From Pseudomonas sediminis (GTDB lineage: Bacteria; Pseudomonadota; Gammaproteobacteria; Pseudomonadales; Pseudomonadaceae), in assembly GCF_002741105.1 (NCBI RefSeq), contig NZ_NIQU01000009.1, forward strand, positions 1 through 64,000: a stretch of DNA of 64,000 bases, read 5' to 3'. The position numbers were made by a program, and so were the translations under genes. The notes beneath the pieces are model-generated. The model was not told where the DNA came from and searched no databases. It saw nothing but the letters and a program-made list of their open reading frames with translations. Below, piece after piece: positions 1 to 13,034 of the stretch. The first letter of the stretch is position 1. Each line of letters opens with the position of its first letter.

Positions 1-839
1 ACATCCTGCTGTCTCGTCAGGTTGGCGTACCGTACATCGTTGTCTTCCTGAACAAGGCTGACATGGTTGACGACGCTGAGCTGCTGGAACTGGTCGAGAT
101 GGAAGTTCGCGACCTGCTGAGCACCTACGATTTCCCGGGTGACGACACTCCGATCATCATCGGTTCCGCGCTGATGGCGCTGAACGGCGAAGACGCCAAC
201 GAGATGGGCACCACTGCCGTCAAGAAGCTGGTTGAGACTCTGGACAGTTACATTCCTGAGCCGGTTCGTGCCATCGATCGTCCGTTCCTGATGCCGATCG
301 AAGACGTATTCTCGATCTCCGGCCGCGGTACTGTAGTTACCGGTCGTGTAGAGCGCGGTATCGTCAAGATCCAGGAAGAAATCGAAATCGTTGGTCTGCG
401 TCCGACCACCAAAACCACCTGCACTGGCGTTGAGATGTTCCGCAAGCTGCTGGACGAAGGTCGTGCTGGTGAGAACTGCGGCGTGCTGCTGCGCGGCACC
501 AAGCGTGATGAAGTCGAGCGTGGTCAGGTTCTGGCCAAGCCGGGTACCATCAAACCGCACACCAAGTTCGAAGCTGAAGTGTACGTTCTGTCCAAGGAAG
601 AAGGTGGTCGTCACACCCCGTTCTTCAAAGGCTACCGTCCTCAGTTCTACTTCCGTACCACTGACGTGACCGGTTCGTGCGAACTGCCGGAAGGCGTTGA
701 GATGGTAATGCCGGGCGACAACATCAAAATGGTTGTCACCCTGATCAAGCCGATCGCCATGGAAGACGGTCTGCGCTTCGCAATTCGCGAAGGTGGCCGT
801 ACCGTTGGTGCTGGCGTGGTTGCCAAGATCGTCGAGTAA
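1..839 (+). CDS. tuf: Elongation factor Tu, 3' part (first copy)
   Basis: EF-Tu carries aminoacyl-tRNA to the ribosome as a GTP complex. The gene is cut by the left edge; the reading frame begins at base 3 and covers the last 278 residues, starting in the G-domain just before NKAD. It matches the full copy at 16189-17382 at a fixed offset. By my count there are 20 base differences over 839 bases, and only one changes a residue (Ala here, Thr184 in the other copy). A GC hairpin and then tRNA-Trp follow, the usual tufB-tRNA-secE order of proteobacteria. Confidence 0.98.
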   Translation, partial: ILLSRQVGVPYIVVFLNKADMVDDAELLELVEMEVRDLLSTYDFPGDDTPIIIGSALMALNGEDANEMGTTAVKKLVETLDSYIPEPVRAIDRPFLMPIEDVFSISGRGTVVTGRVERGIVKIQEEIEIVGLRPTTKTTCTGVEMFRKLLDEGRAGENCGVLLRGTKRDEVERGQVLAKPGTIKPHTKFEAEVYVLSKEEGGRHTPFFKGYRPQFYFRTTDVTGSCELPEGVEMVMPGDNIKMVVTLIKPIAMEDGLRFAIREGGRTVGAGVVAKIVE

Positions 840-858
840 TCGGTTGATCTGTTCCTCT

Positions 859-882
859 CAGGCCGGCATAATGGTCGGCCTG
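859..882 (+). terminator. Hairpin after tuf
   Basis: CAGGCCG pairs with CGGCCTG around a short loop and is followed by an interrupted T run (ATTTTGCTTT). It could be a weak terminator or a processing hairpin between tuf and tRNA-Trp. Confidence 0.55.
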
Positions 883-892
883 ATTTTGCTTT

Positions 893-968
893 AGGTCAGT
901 AGCTCAATTGGCAGAGCGGCGGTCTCCAAAACCGCAGGTTGGGGGTTCGATTCCCTCCTGACCTGCCA
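893..968 (+). tRNA. trpT: tRNA-Trp (CCA anticodon)
   Basis: This is a 76-nt cloverleaf. The acceptor stem AGGTCAG pairs with CTGACCT, the D-loop region is AGCTCAATTGGCAGAGC, the anticodon arm loop is CTCCAAA with anticodon CCA (926-928), the T arm contains GGTTCGATTCC, and the 3' CCA is encoded. It lies between tuf and secE, as in many proteobacteria, and is probably cotranscribed with tuf or secE. Confidence 0.97.
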
Positions 969-1010
969 TTTTCTAACGAATCTGGCGTGTCTTTCACAGG
1001 ATCCTCTCGA

Positions 1011-1379
1011 ATGAATGTTAAGGCTGAAGCCAAAGACTCTCGCTTTGATCTGGTCAAGTGGCTGGTTGTCGCTGCCCTGGTTGCTGTGGGTGTTGTCGGT
1101 AATCAGTACTTCTCTGCTGAGCCGGTTCTGTATCGTGTTCTTGGCTTGGTTGCGTTGGCTGCTGTTGCTGCTTTTGTGGCGTTTCAGACTGCTCGTGGTC
1201 AAGCGTTCGCGGTGCTGCTGAAAGAAGCGCGCGTCGAGATTCGTAAGGTTGTATGGCCGACCCGCCAGGAAACCACGCAGACCACCCTGATCGTGGTTGC
1301 CGTGGTTCTGGTGATGGCGCTGCTGTTGTGGGGTCTTGATTCCCTGCTCGGTTGGCTTGTTTCCCTGATTGTTGGTTAA
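1011..1379 (+). CDS. secE: Preprotein translocase subunit SecE
   Basis: SecE is the small essential clamp subunit of the SecYEG channel in the inner membrane. The 122-residue product has hydrophobic segments at about 17-35, 42-60 and 93-118. The conserved cytoplasmic segment before the last one (EIRKVVWPTRQET) is the SecE signature. I chose ATG 1011, preceded by ACAGGA; an earlier in-frame start at 939 would overlap the tRNA. nusG begins 9 bases after the stop. Confidence 0.96.
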   Translation: MNVKAEAKDSRFDLVKWLVVAALVAVGVVGNQYFSAEPVLYRVLGLVALAAVAAFVAFQTARGQAFAVLLKEARVEIRKVVWPTRQETTQTTLIVVAVVLVMALLLWGLDSLLGWLVSLIVG

Positions 1380-1388
1380 GGGTGTCTC

Positions 1389-1922
1389 GTGGCTAAGCGT
1401 TGGTACGTCGTGCATGCTTACTCGGGTTACGAGAAGCATGTCATGCGCTCGCTCATCGAGCGCGTGAAACTGGCTGGTATGGAAGATGACTTCGGCGAGA
1501 TTCTCGTGCCCACTGAAGAAGTGGTCGAGATGCGCAACGGTCAGAAGCGCAAGAGTGAGCGCAAGTTCTTCCCTGGCTATGTTCTGGTGCAGATGGAAAT
1601 GAACGAGGCGACTTGGCACTTGATCAAGGATACGCCGCGCGTCATGGGCTTCATTGGTGGTACTGCCGACAAGCCGGCACCGATCACCGAAAAAGAAGCT
1701 GAAGCCATTCTGCGTCGTGTTGCCGACAGTGGCGACAAGCCTAAGCCCAAGACTCTGTTCGAGCCGGGCGAAATGGTACGAGTTGTCGATGGCCCGTTTG
1801 CCGACTTCGGTGGCGTGGTCGAAGAAGTGAATTACGAAAAGAGCCGCATCCAGGTTGCTGTGACTATCTTCGGTCGCTCCACCCCGGTCGAGCTGGAGTT
1901 CAGTCAGGTCGAGAAGGCATAA
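1389..1922 (+). CDS. nusG: Transcription termination/antitermination factor NusG
   Basis: NusG binds RNA polymerase, suppresses pausing, and couples transcription to Rho or to the ribosome through S10. The 177-residue protein starts with GTG and has the NGN domain at about 1-120 (MAKRWYVVHAYSGYE, then FFPGYVLVQM) and a C-terminal KOW domain at about 125-177 (GEMVRVVDGPFADFGG). It lies 9 bases after secE in the standard secE-nusG pair and is followed by a strong terminator. Confidence 0.98.
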   Translation: MAKRWYVVHAYSGYEKHVMRSLIERVKLAGMEDDFGEILVPTEEVVEMRNGQKRKSERKFFPGYVLVQMEMNEATWHLIKDTPRVMGFIGGTADKPAPITEKEAEAILRRVADSGDKPKPKTLFEPGEMVRVVDGPFADFGGVVEEVNYEKSRIQVAVTIFGRSTPVELEFSQVEKA

Positions 1923-1941
1923 CTGACATAGGCATCCCTCA

Positions 1942-1968
1942 CCCCGCAGCCTTAGGCTGCGGGGTTTT
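1942..1968 (+). terminator. Rho-independent terminator after nusG
   Basis: A perfect 10-bp GC stem (CCCCGCAGCC with GGCTGCGGGG) closes a TTA loop and is followed by TTTT. It separates secE-nusG from rplK. Confidence 0.9.
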
Positions 1969-2041
1969 GTCGTCACTGGGATAAATGCGTAAGTAACCTC
2001 GGGGAGCCGTCAGGCGTTCGAACCCGAAATTGGAGTAGCTA

Positions 2042-2473
2042 ATGGCTAAGAAGATTCAGGCTTATATCAAGCTGCAGGTTAAAGCCGGTCAGGCAAACCC
2101 GTCGCCACCCGTCGGCCCCGCTCTGGGTCAGCACGGCGTAAACATCATGGAGTTCTGCAAGGCGTTCAACGCCAAGACTCAGGGCATGGAACCTGGTCTG
2201 CCGACTCCTGTGATCATCACTGTTTACAGCGACCGCAGCTTCACCTTTGAAACCAAGAGCACCCCGGCATCGGTACTGCTGAAGAAGGCTGCAGGCCTGA
2301 CCAGCGGCTCCGCTCGCCCGAACACCGTTAAAGTAGGCACCGTTACCCGTGCTCAGCTGGAAGAGATCGCCAAGACCAAACAGGCTGATCTGACTGCCGC
2401 TGACCTGGATGCGGCCGTGCGCACCATCGCCGGCTCCGCTCGTAGCATGGGCCTGAACGTGGAGGGTGTGTAA
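2042..2473 (+). CDS. rplK: 50S ribosomal protein L11
   Basis: L11 binds 23S rRNA in the GTPase-associated centre and takes part in factor binding and RelA activation. The 143-residue length is standard. The N-terminal domain has KLQVKAGQANPSPPVGPALG and the C-terminal RNA-binding domain ends RTIAGSARSMGLNVEGV. The stop TAA shares its last base with the rplA ATG (TAATG), so the two are translationally coupled. Confidence 0.98.
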   Translation: MAKKIQAYIKLQVKAGQANPSPPVGPALGQHGVNIMEFCKAFNAKTQGMEPGLPTPVIITVYSDRSFTFETKSTPASVLLKKAAGLTSGSARPNTVKVGTVTRAQLEEIAKTKQADLTAADLDAAVRTIAGSARSMGLNVEGV

Positions 2474-3168
2474 TGGCTAAGTTGACCAAGCGCCAAAAGG
2501 CCATCGCCGAGAAAGTCGAAGCAGGCAAAGCCTACAGCTTCGAAGAAGCGGCAACTCTGCTGGCTTCGCTGCCTGCTGCCAAATTCGTCGAATCCTTCGA
2601 CGTCGCTGTGAATCTGGGCGTTGATCCGCGTAAATCCGACCAGGTTGTACGTGGCGCCACCGTTCTGCCGAACGGCACTGGCAAGACTGTACGCGTTGCC
2701 GTTTTCACCCAGGGTCCGGGCGCTGAAGCTGCCTTGGCTGCCGGTGCTGACAAAGTCGGTATGGACGATCTGGCTGCCGAAATGAAAGCCGGCGACCTGA
2801 ACTACGACGTGGTCATTGCTTCTCCGGACGCCATGCGTGTTGTTGGCCAGCTGGGCCAGGTACTGGGCCCGCGCGGCCTGATGCCGAACCCGAAAGTCGG
2901 CACCGTTACCCCGGACGTCGCTACCGCTGTCAAGAACGCCAAGGCTGGTCAGGTGCGTTTCCGTACCGACAAGAACGGCATCATCCACACTTCTGTTGGC
3001 AAGATCGGCTTCGAAGCCGCTGCGCTGAAACAGAACGTGGAAGCCCTGCTGTCCGACCTGAAGCGTCTGAAGCCGTCGACCTCGAAAGGCATCTACGTCA
3101 AGCGTGTGACCCTGAGCACCACCATGGGTCCGGGGCTGATCATCGATCAGGCTTCGCTCGACGCGTAA
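2473..3168 (+). CDS. rplA: 50S ribosomal protein L1
   Basis: L1 forms the mobile stalk at the E site and, in enterobacteria, represses the L11 operon mRNA. The 231-residue product has typical L1 features: FVESFDVAVNLGVDPRKSDQ near the N terminus and GPRGLMPNPKVGTVT near residue 133. Its start overlaps the rplK stop by one base. A hairpin follows before the L10 leader. Confidence 0.98.
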   Translation: MAKLTKRQKAIAEKVEAGKAYSFEEAATLLASLPAAKFVESFDVAVNLGVDPRKSDQVVRGATVLPNGTGKTVRVAVFTQGPGAEAALAAGADKVGMDDLAAEMKAGDLNYDVVIASPDAMRVVGQLGQVLGPRGLMPNPKVGTVTPDVATAVKNAKAGQVRFRTDKNGIIHTSVGKIGFEAAALKQNVEALLSDLKRLKPSTSKGIYVKRVTLSTTMGPGLIIDQASLDA

Positions 3169-3176
3169 GTGGTTGG

Positions 3177-3203
3177 GCCGGTAGCGTGCGCGCTACCGGC
3201 TTT
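3177..3203 (+). terminator. Terminator/attenuator hairpin after rplA
   Basis: GCCGGTAGCG pairs perfectly with CGCTACCGGC around TGCG, followed by only three T. The short T run suggests partial termination between rplKA and rplJL. Confidence 0.7.
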
Positions 3204-3235
3204 GAAAAATTGGGGTCCCTGCCTGGCGGGGGCTA

Positions 3236-3380
3236 TCCAAGACCGTAGGTAACTCGCGTTTTAAATGTCAGGTTCGCCTGATGACCTACGCAGATGGTGC
3301 TCCCGATTCGTTACCGAATCAGACACCAAAACGCCGCTGAACTTCGGTTTGGCGATACGGTAAAAACCAGGAGTAAACCC
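3236..3380 (+). promoter_or_regulatory. L10(L12)4 autoregulatory mRNA leader
   Basis: The 5' leader of rplJ has the expected structures. CGTAGGT (3244-3250) pairs with ACCTACG (3284-3290), enclosing a small TCAGG-TTCG-CCTGA hairpin. A GATTCG-TTAC-CGAATC hairpin (3305-3320) follows. In other gammaproteobacteria L10-L12 binds this leader to repress translation of rplJL. The ends are approximate. Confidence 0.75.
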
Positions 3381-3881
3381 GTGGCAATTAAACTCGAAGA
3401 CAAGAAGGCCATCGTCGCTGAAGTCAACGAGGCTGCCAAAGCCGGTCTGTCCGCTGTCGTGGCTGATGCCCGTGGCGTGACCGTCGGCGCAATGACCGGA
3501 CTCCGTAAAGAGGCCCGCGAAGCTGGTGTGTACGTGAAAGTCGTGCGTAACACCCTGCTCAAGCGCGCCGTTGAAGGCACTCAGTTCGACGTGCTCAACG
3601 ACGTGTTCAAAGGCCCGACCCTGATCGCATTCTCCAACGAACACCCGGGCGCTGCTGCTCGTCTGTTCAAGGATTTTGCCAAGGGTCAGGACAAGTTCGA
3701 GATCAAGGCAGCTGCGTTCGAGGGCAAGTACCTCGCAGCAAACCAGATCGACGTACTGGCAAGTCTGCCGACCCGCGACGAGGGCATCGCCCAGCTGATG
3801 AGCGTTATTCAAGGCGCCACCAGCAAACTCGCTCGCACTCTGGCAGCCATTCGCGACCAGAAAGAAGCTGCCGCTGCCTAA
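3381..3881 (+). CDS. rplJ: 50S ribosomal protein L10
   Basis: L10 anchors the L7/L12 dimers to the ribosomal stalk. I chose GTG 3381 (preceded by CAGGAG), giving 166 residues beginning MAIKLEDKKAIVAEV, the family norm. An upstream in-frame ATG at 3294 would run through the regulatory leader and is rejected. The C-terminal helix, rich in Ala and basic residues, binds L7/L12. rplL follows after 80 bases. Confidence 0.97.
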   Translation: MAIKLEDKKAIVAEVNEAAKAGLSAVVADARGVTVGAMTGLRKEAREAGVYVKVVRNTLLKRAVEGTQFDVLNDVFKGPTLIAFSNEHPGAAARLFKDFAKGQDKFEIKAAAFEGKYLAANQIDVLASLPTRDEGIAQLMSVIQGATSKLARTLAAIRDQKEAAAA

Positions 3882-3961
3882 GGCAGCGTGAGCGCTTTCG
3901 AAATCAAACGTTTAATTTGATGGTCGCGTAGGCCGTCACCCCAATACAGGAATTGATAGTC

Positions 3962-4330
3962 ATGTCTCTGACTAACGAGCAAATCATCGAAGCTATCGGC
4001 CAGAAATCCGTTATGGAAATCGTTGAGCTGATCAAAGCGATGGAAGAAACCTTCGGCGTTACCGCTGCTGCTGCTGTTGCCGCTGGCCCGGCTGCTGCCG
4101 CTGCCGCTGTTGAAGAGCAAACCGAGTTCAACGTTGTTCTGGCCGAAGCTGGCGACAAGAAAGTCAACGTGATCAAGGCCGTTCGCGAGCTGACCGGTCT
4201 GGGCCTGAAAGAAGCCAAGGAGAAGGTTGACACCGCTCCTCAGGTCGTCGCTGAAGGTCTGAGCAAAGAAGCTGCTGAAGACGCCAAGAAGAAGCTGGAA
4301 GAAGCTGGCGCCAAGGTCGAGCTCAAGTAA
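3962..4330 (+). CDS. rplL: 50S ribosomal protein L7/L12
   Basis: This is the flexible stalk protein that recruits translation GTPases. At 122 residues it has an N-terminal dimerisation domain (SLTNEQIIEAIGQKSVMEIVELI), an Ala-rich hinge at about 37-52, and a C-terminal domain with GLGLKEAKEKVDTAP. I chose ATG 3962 (context ACAGGAATTGATAGTC); an ATG-like start 9 bases upstream is unlikely. An attenuator separates it from rpoB. Confidence 0.98.
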   Translation: MSLTNEQIIEAIGQKSVMEIVELIKAMEETFGVTAAAAVAAGPAAAAAAVEEQTEFNVVLAEAGDKKVNVIKAVRELTGLGLKEAKEKVDTAPQVVAEGLSKEAAEDAKKKLEEAGAKVELK

Positions 4331-4376
4331 GTTCGTACCTTGCGTCTACAGCCCGAGCGATTCGCATAAGGCTGAT

Positions 4377-4405
4377 GGCTGGTGGCTTTTGCCACCGGCC
4401 TTTTT
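4377..4405 (+). terminator. rplL-rpoB attenuator
   Basis: GGCTGGTGGC pairs with GCCACCGGCC (one T-G pair) around TTTT and is followed by TTTTT. Partial termination here is the known way L7/L12 is made in excess over beta subunits. A second hairpin (TGCAAACC-AAG-GGTTTGCA, 4469-4487) further down may be a processing site. Confidence 0.85.
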
Positions 4406-4551
4406 CCGTTCTAGGTTGGCTGTTCAGCAGCCGGCCTGGAGCCGAAAAGATCCCGCCCGAGAGGCGGTTGCAAACCAAGGGTTTGCACGATTTTCTGGTC
4501 ATCGCCGCCGGCGCTGGCCAAACAAGCAGGTGACCAAGCTGGGGAACGCTG

Positions 4552-7500
4552 ATGGCTTACTCATACACTGAGAAAAAACGTATCCGCAAGGACTTTAGCA
4601 AGTTGCCGGATGTCATGGATGTGCCTTACCTCCTGGCCATCCAGCTGGATTCGTACCGCGAATTCCTGCAGCAAGGGGTGAGCAAGGAACAGTTCCGCGA
4701 CATCGGCCTGCATGCGGCCTTCAAATCGGTATTCCCGATCATCAGCTACTCCGGCAACGCCGCCCTGGAGTACGTCGGCTATCGCTTGGGCGAGCCGGCG
4801 TTCGACGTCAAGGAGTGCGTGCTGCGTGGCGTGACCTTCGCCGTGCCGCTGCGCGTGAAAGTGCGCCTGATCATTTTCGACAAAGAATCGTCGAACAAAG
4901 CGATCAAGGACATCAAAGAGCAAGAAGTCTACATGGGCGAGATTCCGCTCATGACCGAGAACGGTACCTTCGTCATCAACGGTACCGAGCGCGTCATCGT
5001 GTCCCAGCTGCACCGTTCGCCGGGCGTGTTCTTCGACCACGACCGTGGCAAGACCCACAGCTCGGGCAAGCTGCTGTACTCCGCTCGCATCATTCCTTAC
5101 CGCGGTTCGTGGTTGGACTTCGAGTTCGACCCGAAGGACGCGGTATTCGTACGTATCGACCGTCGCCGCAAACTGCCGGCTTCCGTCCTGCTGCGTGCAC
5201 TGGGCTACAGCACTGAAGAAGTGCTGGATGCCTTCTATGACACCAACGTCTACCACGTGAAGGGCGAGAGCCTGAACCTGGAGCTGGTTCCGCAGCGTCT
5301 GCGCGGCGAAGTCGCCGTTCTCGACATCAAGGACGGCAGCGGCAAGGTGATCGTGGAGCAGGGTCGTCGTATCACGGCTCGCCACATCAACCAGCTGGAC
5401 AAGGCTGGCATCAAAGAGCTGGAAGTTCCGCTCGACTACGTGATTGGCCGTACCACTGCCAAGGCGATCGTGCACCCGGCTACCGGCGAAATCATCGCCG
5501 AGTGCAACACCGAGCTGACCACCGACCTGCTGGTCAAGATGGCCAAGGCGCAGGTGGTTCGCTTCGAGACCCTGTACACCAACGACATCGATTGTGGCCC
5601 GTTCATCAGCGACACGCTGAAGATCGACAGCACCACCAATCAGTTGGAGGCGCTGGTCGAGATCTACCGCATGATGCGTCCTGGCGAGCCGCCCACCAAG
5701 GATGCTGCCGAGACCCTGTTCAACAACCTGTTCTTCAGCGCCGAGCGTTACGACCTGTCCGCCGTGGGCCGCATGAAGTTCAACCGTCGTATCGGTCGCA
5801 CCGAGATCGAGGGTTCGGGCGTGCTGAGCAAGGAAGACATCGTTGCCGTACTGAAGACCCTGGTCGATATCCGTAACGGCAAGGGCATTGTCGACGACAT
5901 CGACCACCTGGGTAACCGCCGCGTACGTTGCGTCGGCGAGATGGCCGAGAACCAGTTCCGCGTTGGCCTTGTGCGCGTAGAGCGTGCGGTCAAAGAGCGT
6001 CTGTCGATGGCTGAAAGCGAAGGCCTGATGCCGCAAGACCTGATCAACGCCAAGCCGGTTGCGGCGGCGGTGAAAGAGTTCTTCGGTTCCAGCCAGCTCT
6101 CGCAGTTCATGGACCAGAACAACCCGCTCTCCGAGATCACCCACAAGCGCCGTGTTTCTGCACTCGGCCCAGGTGGTCTGACTCGTGAGCGCGCTGGCTT
6201 CGAAGTCCGCGACGTACACCCGACCCACTATGGTCGCGTATGTCCGATCGAAACCCCTGAAGGTCCGAACATCGGTCTGATCAACTCGCTGGCTGCCTAC
6301 GCTCGCACCAACCAGTACGGCTTCCTGGAAAGCCCGTACCGCGTGGTCAAGGAAGGTCAGGTCACCGACGAGATCGTGTTCCTGTCCGCCATCGAAGAAG
6401 CCGATCACGTGATCGCTCAGGCATCCGCGACCCTGAACGACAAGGGTCAGCTGATCGACGAGCTGGTAGCTGTTCGTCACCTGAACGAGTTCACCGTCAA
6501 GGCGCCGGAAGACGTCACCCTGATGGACGTTTCGCCGAAGCAGGTTGTTTCCGTTGCTGCCTCGCTGATTCCGTTCCTCGAGCACGACGACGCCAACCGT
6601 GCACTCATGGGTTCGAACATGCAGCGTCAGGCTGTACCGACTCTGCGCGCCGACAAGCCGTTGGTAGGTACCGGCATGGAGCGCAACGTCGCACGTGACT
6701 CCGGCGTCTGCGTCGTGGCCCGTCGCGGCGGTGTAATCGACTCGGTCGACGCCAGCCGTATCGTGGTTCGTGTCAACGATGACGAAGTTGAAACTGGCGA
6801 AGCCGGTGTCGACATCTACAACCTGACCAAGTACACCCGCTCCAACCAGAACACCTGCATCAACCAGCGTCCGTTGGTGAGCAAAGGTGACAAGGTTGCG
6901 CGTAGCGACATCATGGCTGACGGTCCGTCCACCGACATGGGTGAACTGGCGCTGGGTCAGAACATGCGCGTTGCGTTCATGCCGTGGAACGGCTTCAACT
7001 TCGAAGACTCCATCTGCCTGTCCGAGCGCGTGGTTCAGGAAGATCGCTTCACCACGATCCACATCCAGGAACTGACCTGCGTGGCGCGTGACACCAAGCT
7101 CGGCCCAGAGGAAATCTCCTCTGACATCCCGAACGTTGGCGAAGCGGCGCTGAACAAGCTGGACGAAGCCGGTATCGTCTACGTCGGTGCCGAAGTTGGC
7201 CCGGGCGACATCCTGGTTGGTAAGGTCACCCCGAAAGGTGAGACCCAGCTGACTCCGGAAGAGAAGCTGCTGCGTGCGATCTTCGGTGAGAAGGCGTCCG
7301 ACGTTAAGGACACCTCCCTGCGTGTGCCGACTGGCACCAAGGGTACCGTCATCGACGTGCAGGTCTTCACCCGTGACGGCGTGGAGCGCGACTCGCGTGC
7401 CCTGTCCATCGAGAAGATGCAGCTGGACGAGATCCGCAAAGACCTCAACGAAGAGTTCCGCATCGTCGAAGGCGCAACCTTCGAGCGCCTGCGTTCCGCT

Positions 7501-8625
7501 CTGGTTGGCGCGACTGCCGAAGGCGGCGCTGGTCTGAAGAAAGGCACTGCGATCACCGACGAGTTCCTCGATGGTCTCGAGCGTGGCCAGTGGTTCAAAC
7601 TGCGCATGGCTGAAGACGCTCTGAACGAGCAGCTGGAGAAGGCTCAGGCCTACATCTCCGACCGCCGTCAGATGCTCGACGACAAGTTCGAAGACAAGAA
7701 GCGCAAGCTGCAGCAGGGCGATGACCTGGCTCCGGGCGTACTGAAGATCGTCAAGGTCTACCTGGCCATCCGCCGTCGCATCCAGCCGGGTGACAAGATG
7801 GCCGGTCGTCACGGTAACAAGGGTGTTGTCTCGGTGATCATGCCGGTCGAAGACATGCCGCACGACGCCAACGGTACTCCGGTCGACATCGTGCTGAACC
7901 CGCTGGGCGTTCCGTCGCGTATGAACGTCGGTCAGATTCTCGAAACCCACTTGGGCCTTGCGGCCAAGGGCCTGGGCGAGAAGATCAATCGCATGCTCGA
8001 AGAGCAGCGCAAGATCGCCGAACTGCGCAAGTTCCTCGCTGAGATCTACAACGAGATCGGTGGTCGTCAGGAAAACCTCGACGAGTTCTCCGATACCGAG
8101 ATCCTCGAGCTGGCGAAGAACCTCAAAGGCGGTGTACCGATGGCAACTGCCGTGTTCGACGGCGCCAAGGAAACCGAGATCAAGGCCATGCTGAAGCTGG
8201 CTGATCTGCCGGAGAGCGGCCAGATGCGCCTGTTCGACGGTCGTACCGGTAACCAGTTCGAGCGTCCGACCACCGTCGGCTACATGTACATGCTCAAACT
8301 GAACCACCTGGTGGACGACAAGATGCACGCCCGTTCCACTGGTTCCTACAGCCTGGTTACCCAGCAGCCGCTGGGTGGTAAGGCGCAGTTCGGTGGTCAG
8401 CGTTTCGGGGAGATGGAGGTCTGGGCACTGGAAGCCTATGGCGCCGCCTACACCCTGCAGGAAATGCTGACCGTGAAGTCGGACGACGTGAACGGCCGTA
8501 CCAAGATGTACAAGAACATCGTGGATGGCGATCACCGTATGGAGCCGGGCATGCCCGAGTCCTTCAACGTACTGATCAAAGAGATCCGTTCGCTCGGCAT
8601 CGATATCGATCTGGAAACCGAATAA
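4552..8625 (+). CDS. rpoB: RNA polymerase subunit beta
   Basis: The 1357-residue beta subunit forms half of the catalytic cleft. The rifampicin pocket begins near residue 514 (SSQLSQFMDQNN), with Asp521, His531 and Ser536 all wild-type, so no classical rifampicin-resistance change is visible. The conserved GDKMAGRHGNKGVVS and the C-terminal clamp region EMEVWALEAYGAA are intact. ATG 4552 lies 147 bases after the rplL-rpoB attenuator. rpoC follows after 63 bases. Confidence 0.99.
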   Translation: MAYSYTEKKRIRKDFSKLPDVMDVPYLLAIQLDSYREFLQQGVSKEQFRDIGLHAAFKSVFPIISYSGNAALEYVGYRLGEPAFDVKECVLRGVTFAVPLRVKVRLIIFDKESSNKAIKDIKEQEVYMGEIPLMTENGTFVINGTERVIVSQLHRSPGVFFDHDRGKTHSSGKLLYSARIIPYRGSWLDFEFDPKDAVFVRIDRRRKLPASVLLRALGYSTEEVLDAFYDTNVYHVKGESLNLELVPQRLRGEVAVLDIKDGSGKVIVEQGRRITARHINQLDKAGIKELEVPLDYVIGRTTAKAIVHPATGEIIAECNTELTTDLLVKMAKAQVVRFETLYTNDIDCGPFISDTLKIDSTTNQLEALVEIYRMMRPGEPPTKDAAETLFNNLFFSAERYDLSAVGRMKFNRRIGRTEIEGSGVLSKEDIVAVLKTLVDIRNGKGIVDDIDHLGNRRVRCVGEMAENQFRVGLVRVERAVKERLSMAESEGLMPQDLINAKPVAAAVKEFFGSSQLSQFMDQNNPLSEITHKRRVSALGPGGLTRERAGFEVRDVHPTHYGRVCPIETPEGPNIGLINSLAAYARTNQYGFLESPYRVVKEGQVTDEIVFLSAIEEADHVIAQASATLNDKGQLIDELVAVRHLNEFTVKAPEDVTLMDVSPKQVVSVAASLIPFLEHDDANRALMGSNMQRQAVPTLRADKPLVGTGMERNVARDSGVCVVARRGGVIDSVDASRIVVRVNDDEVETGEAGVDIYNLTKYTRSNQNTCINQRPLVSKGDKVARSDIMADGPSTDMGELALGQNMRVAFMPWNGFNFEDSICLSERVVQEDRFTTIHIQELTCVARDTKLGPEEISSDIPNVGEAALNKLDEAGIVYVGAEVGPGDILVGKVTPKGETQLTPEEKLLRAIFGEKASDVKDTSLRVPTGTKGTVIDVQVFTRDGVERDSRALSIEKMQLDEIRKDLNEEFRIVEGATFERLRSALVGATAEGGAGLKKGTAITDEFLDGLERGQWFKLRMAEDALNEQLEKAQAYISDRRQMLDDKFEDKKRKLQQGDDLAPGVLKIVKVYLAIRRRIQPGDKMAGRHGNKGVVSVIMPVEDMPHDANGTPVDIVLNPLGVPSRMNVGQILETHLGLAAKGLGEKINRMLEEQRKIAELRKFLAEIYNEIGGRQENLDEFSDTEILELAKNLKGGVPMATAVFDGAKETEIKAMLKLADLPESGQMRLFDGRTGNQFERPTTVGYMYMLKLNHLVDDKMHARSTGSYSLVTQQPLGGKAQFGGQRFGEMEVWALEAYGAAYTLQEMLTVKSDDVNGRTKMYKNIVDGDHRMEPGMPESFNVLIKEIRSLGIDIDLETE

Positions 8626-8688
8626 CACGACGTGAATCGGCAGCGGGGCTAACCCAGCTCGCTGCCCGCTCCGCCAGGAGGAAAGGCC

Positions 8689-12888
<4,200 letters not shown>

Positions 12889-12893
12889 GTCGA

Positions 12894-12922
12894 AGCCTCG
12901 CTAGTTCGCTAGCGGGGCTTTG
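12894..12922 (+). terminator. Terminator after rpoC
   Basis: AGCCTCGCTAG pairs with CTAGCGGGGCT (one T-G pair) around TTCG, followed by TTTGCCTT. It ends the rpoBC operon. Confidence 0.8.
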
Positions 12923-12924
12923 CC

Positions 12925-12953
12925 TTGACTGGGGGCGTGAGTCTCTTTAGACT
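12925..12953 (+). promoter_or_regulatory. Candidate sigma70 promoter of the str operon
   Basis: TTGACT (12925-12930) and TAGACT (12948-12953) are separated by 17 bases, right after the rpoC terminator and 82 bases before rpsL. The -10 lies in the small inverted repeat GAGTCT-CTTT-AGACTC. Confidence 0.6.
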
Positions 12954-13034
12954 CATGCACCCCTAAATTTGGCAGGGCGTTGTGCTCTGCCATCTTTATT
13001 TGTGAGCGTCGAAAGACAACAGTGGAGCTAGTAG

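Noticed and set aside
1981..2041. A rplK promoter after the nusG terminator (TTGTCG with a TAAGTA 17 bases later)
   Set aside because: The -10 match is too poor to call, although a promoter is expected there.
4561..8628. A 1355-codon reading frame on the minus strand, opposite rpoB
   Set aside because: It is the mirror of the conserved rpoB frame in GC-rich, codon-biased DNA; no protein family is recognisable in it.
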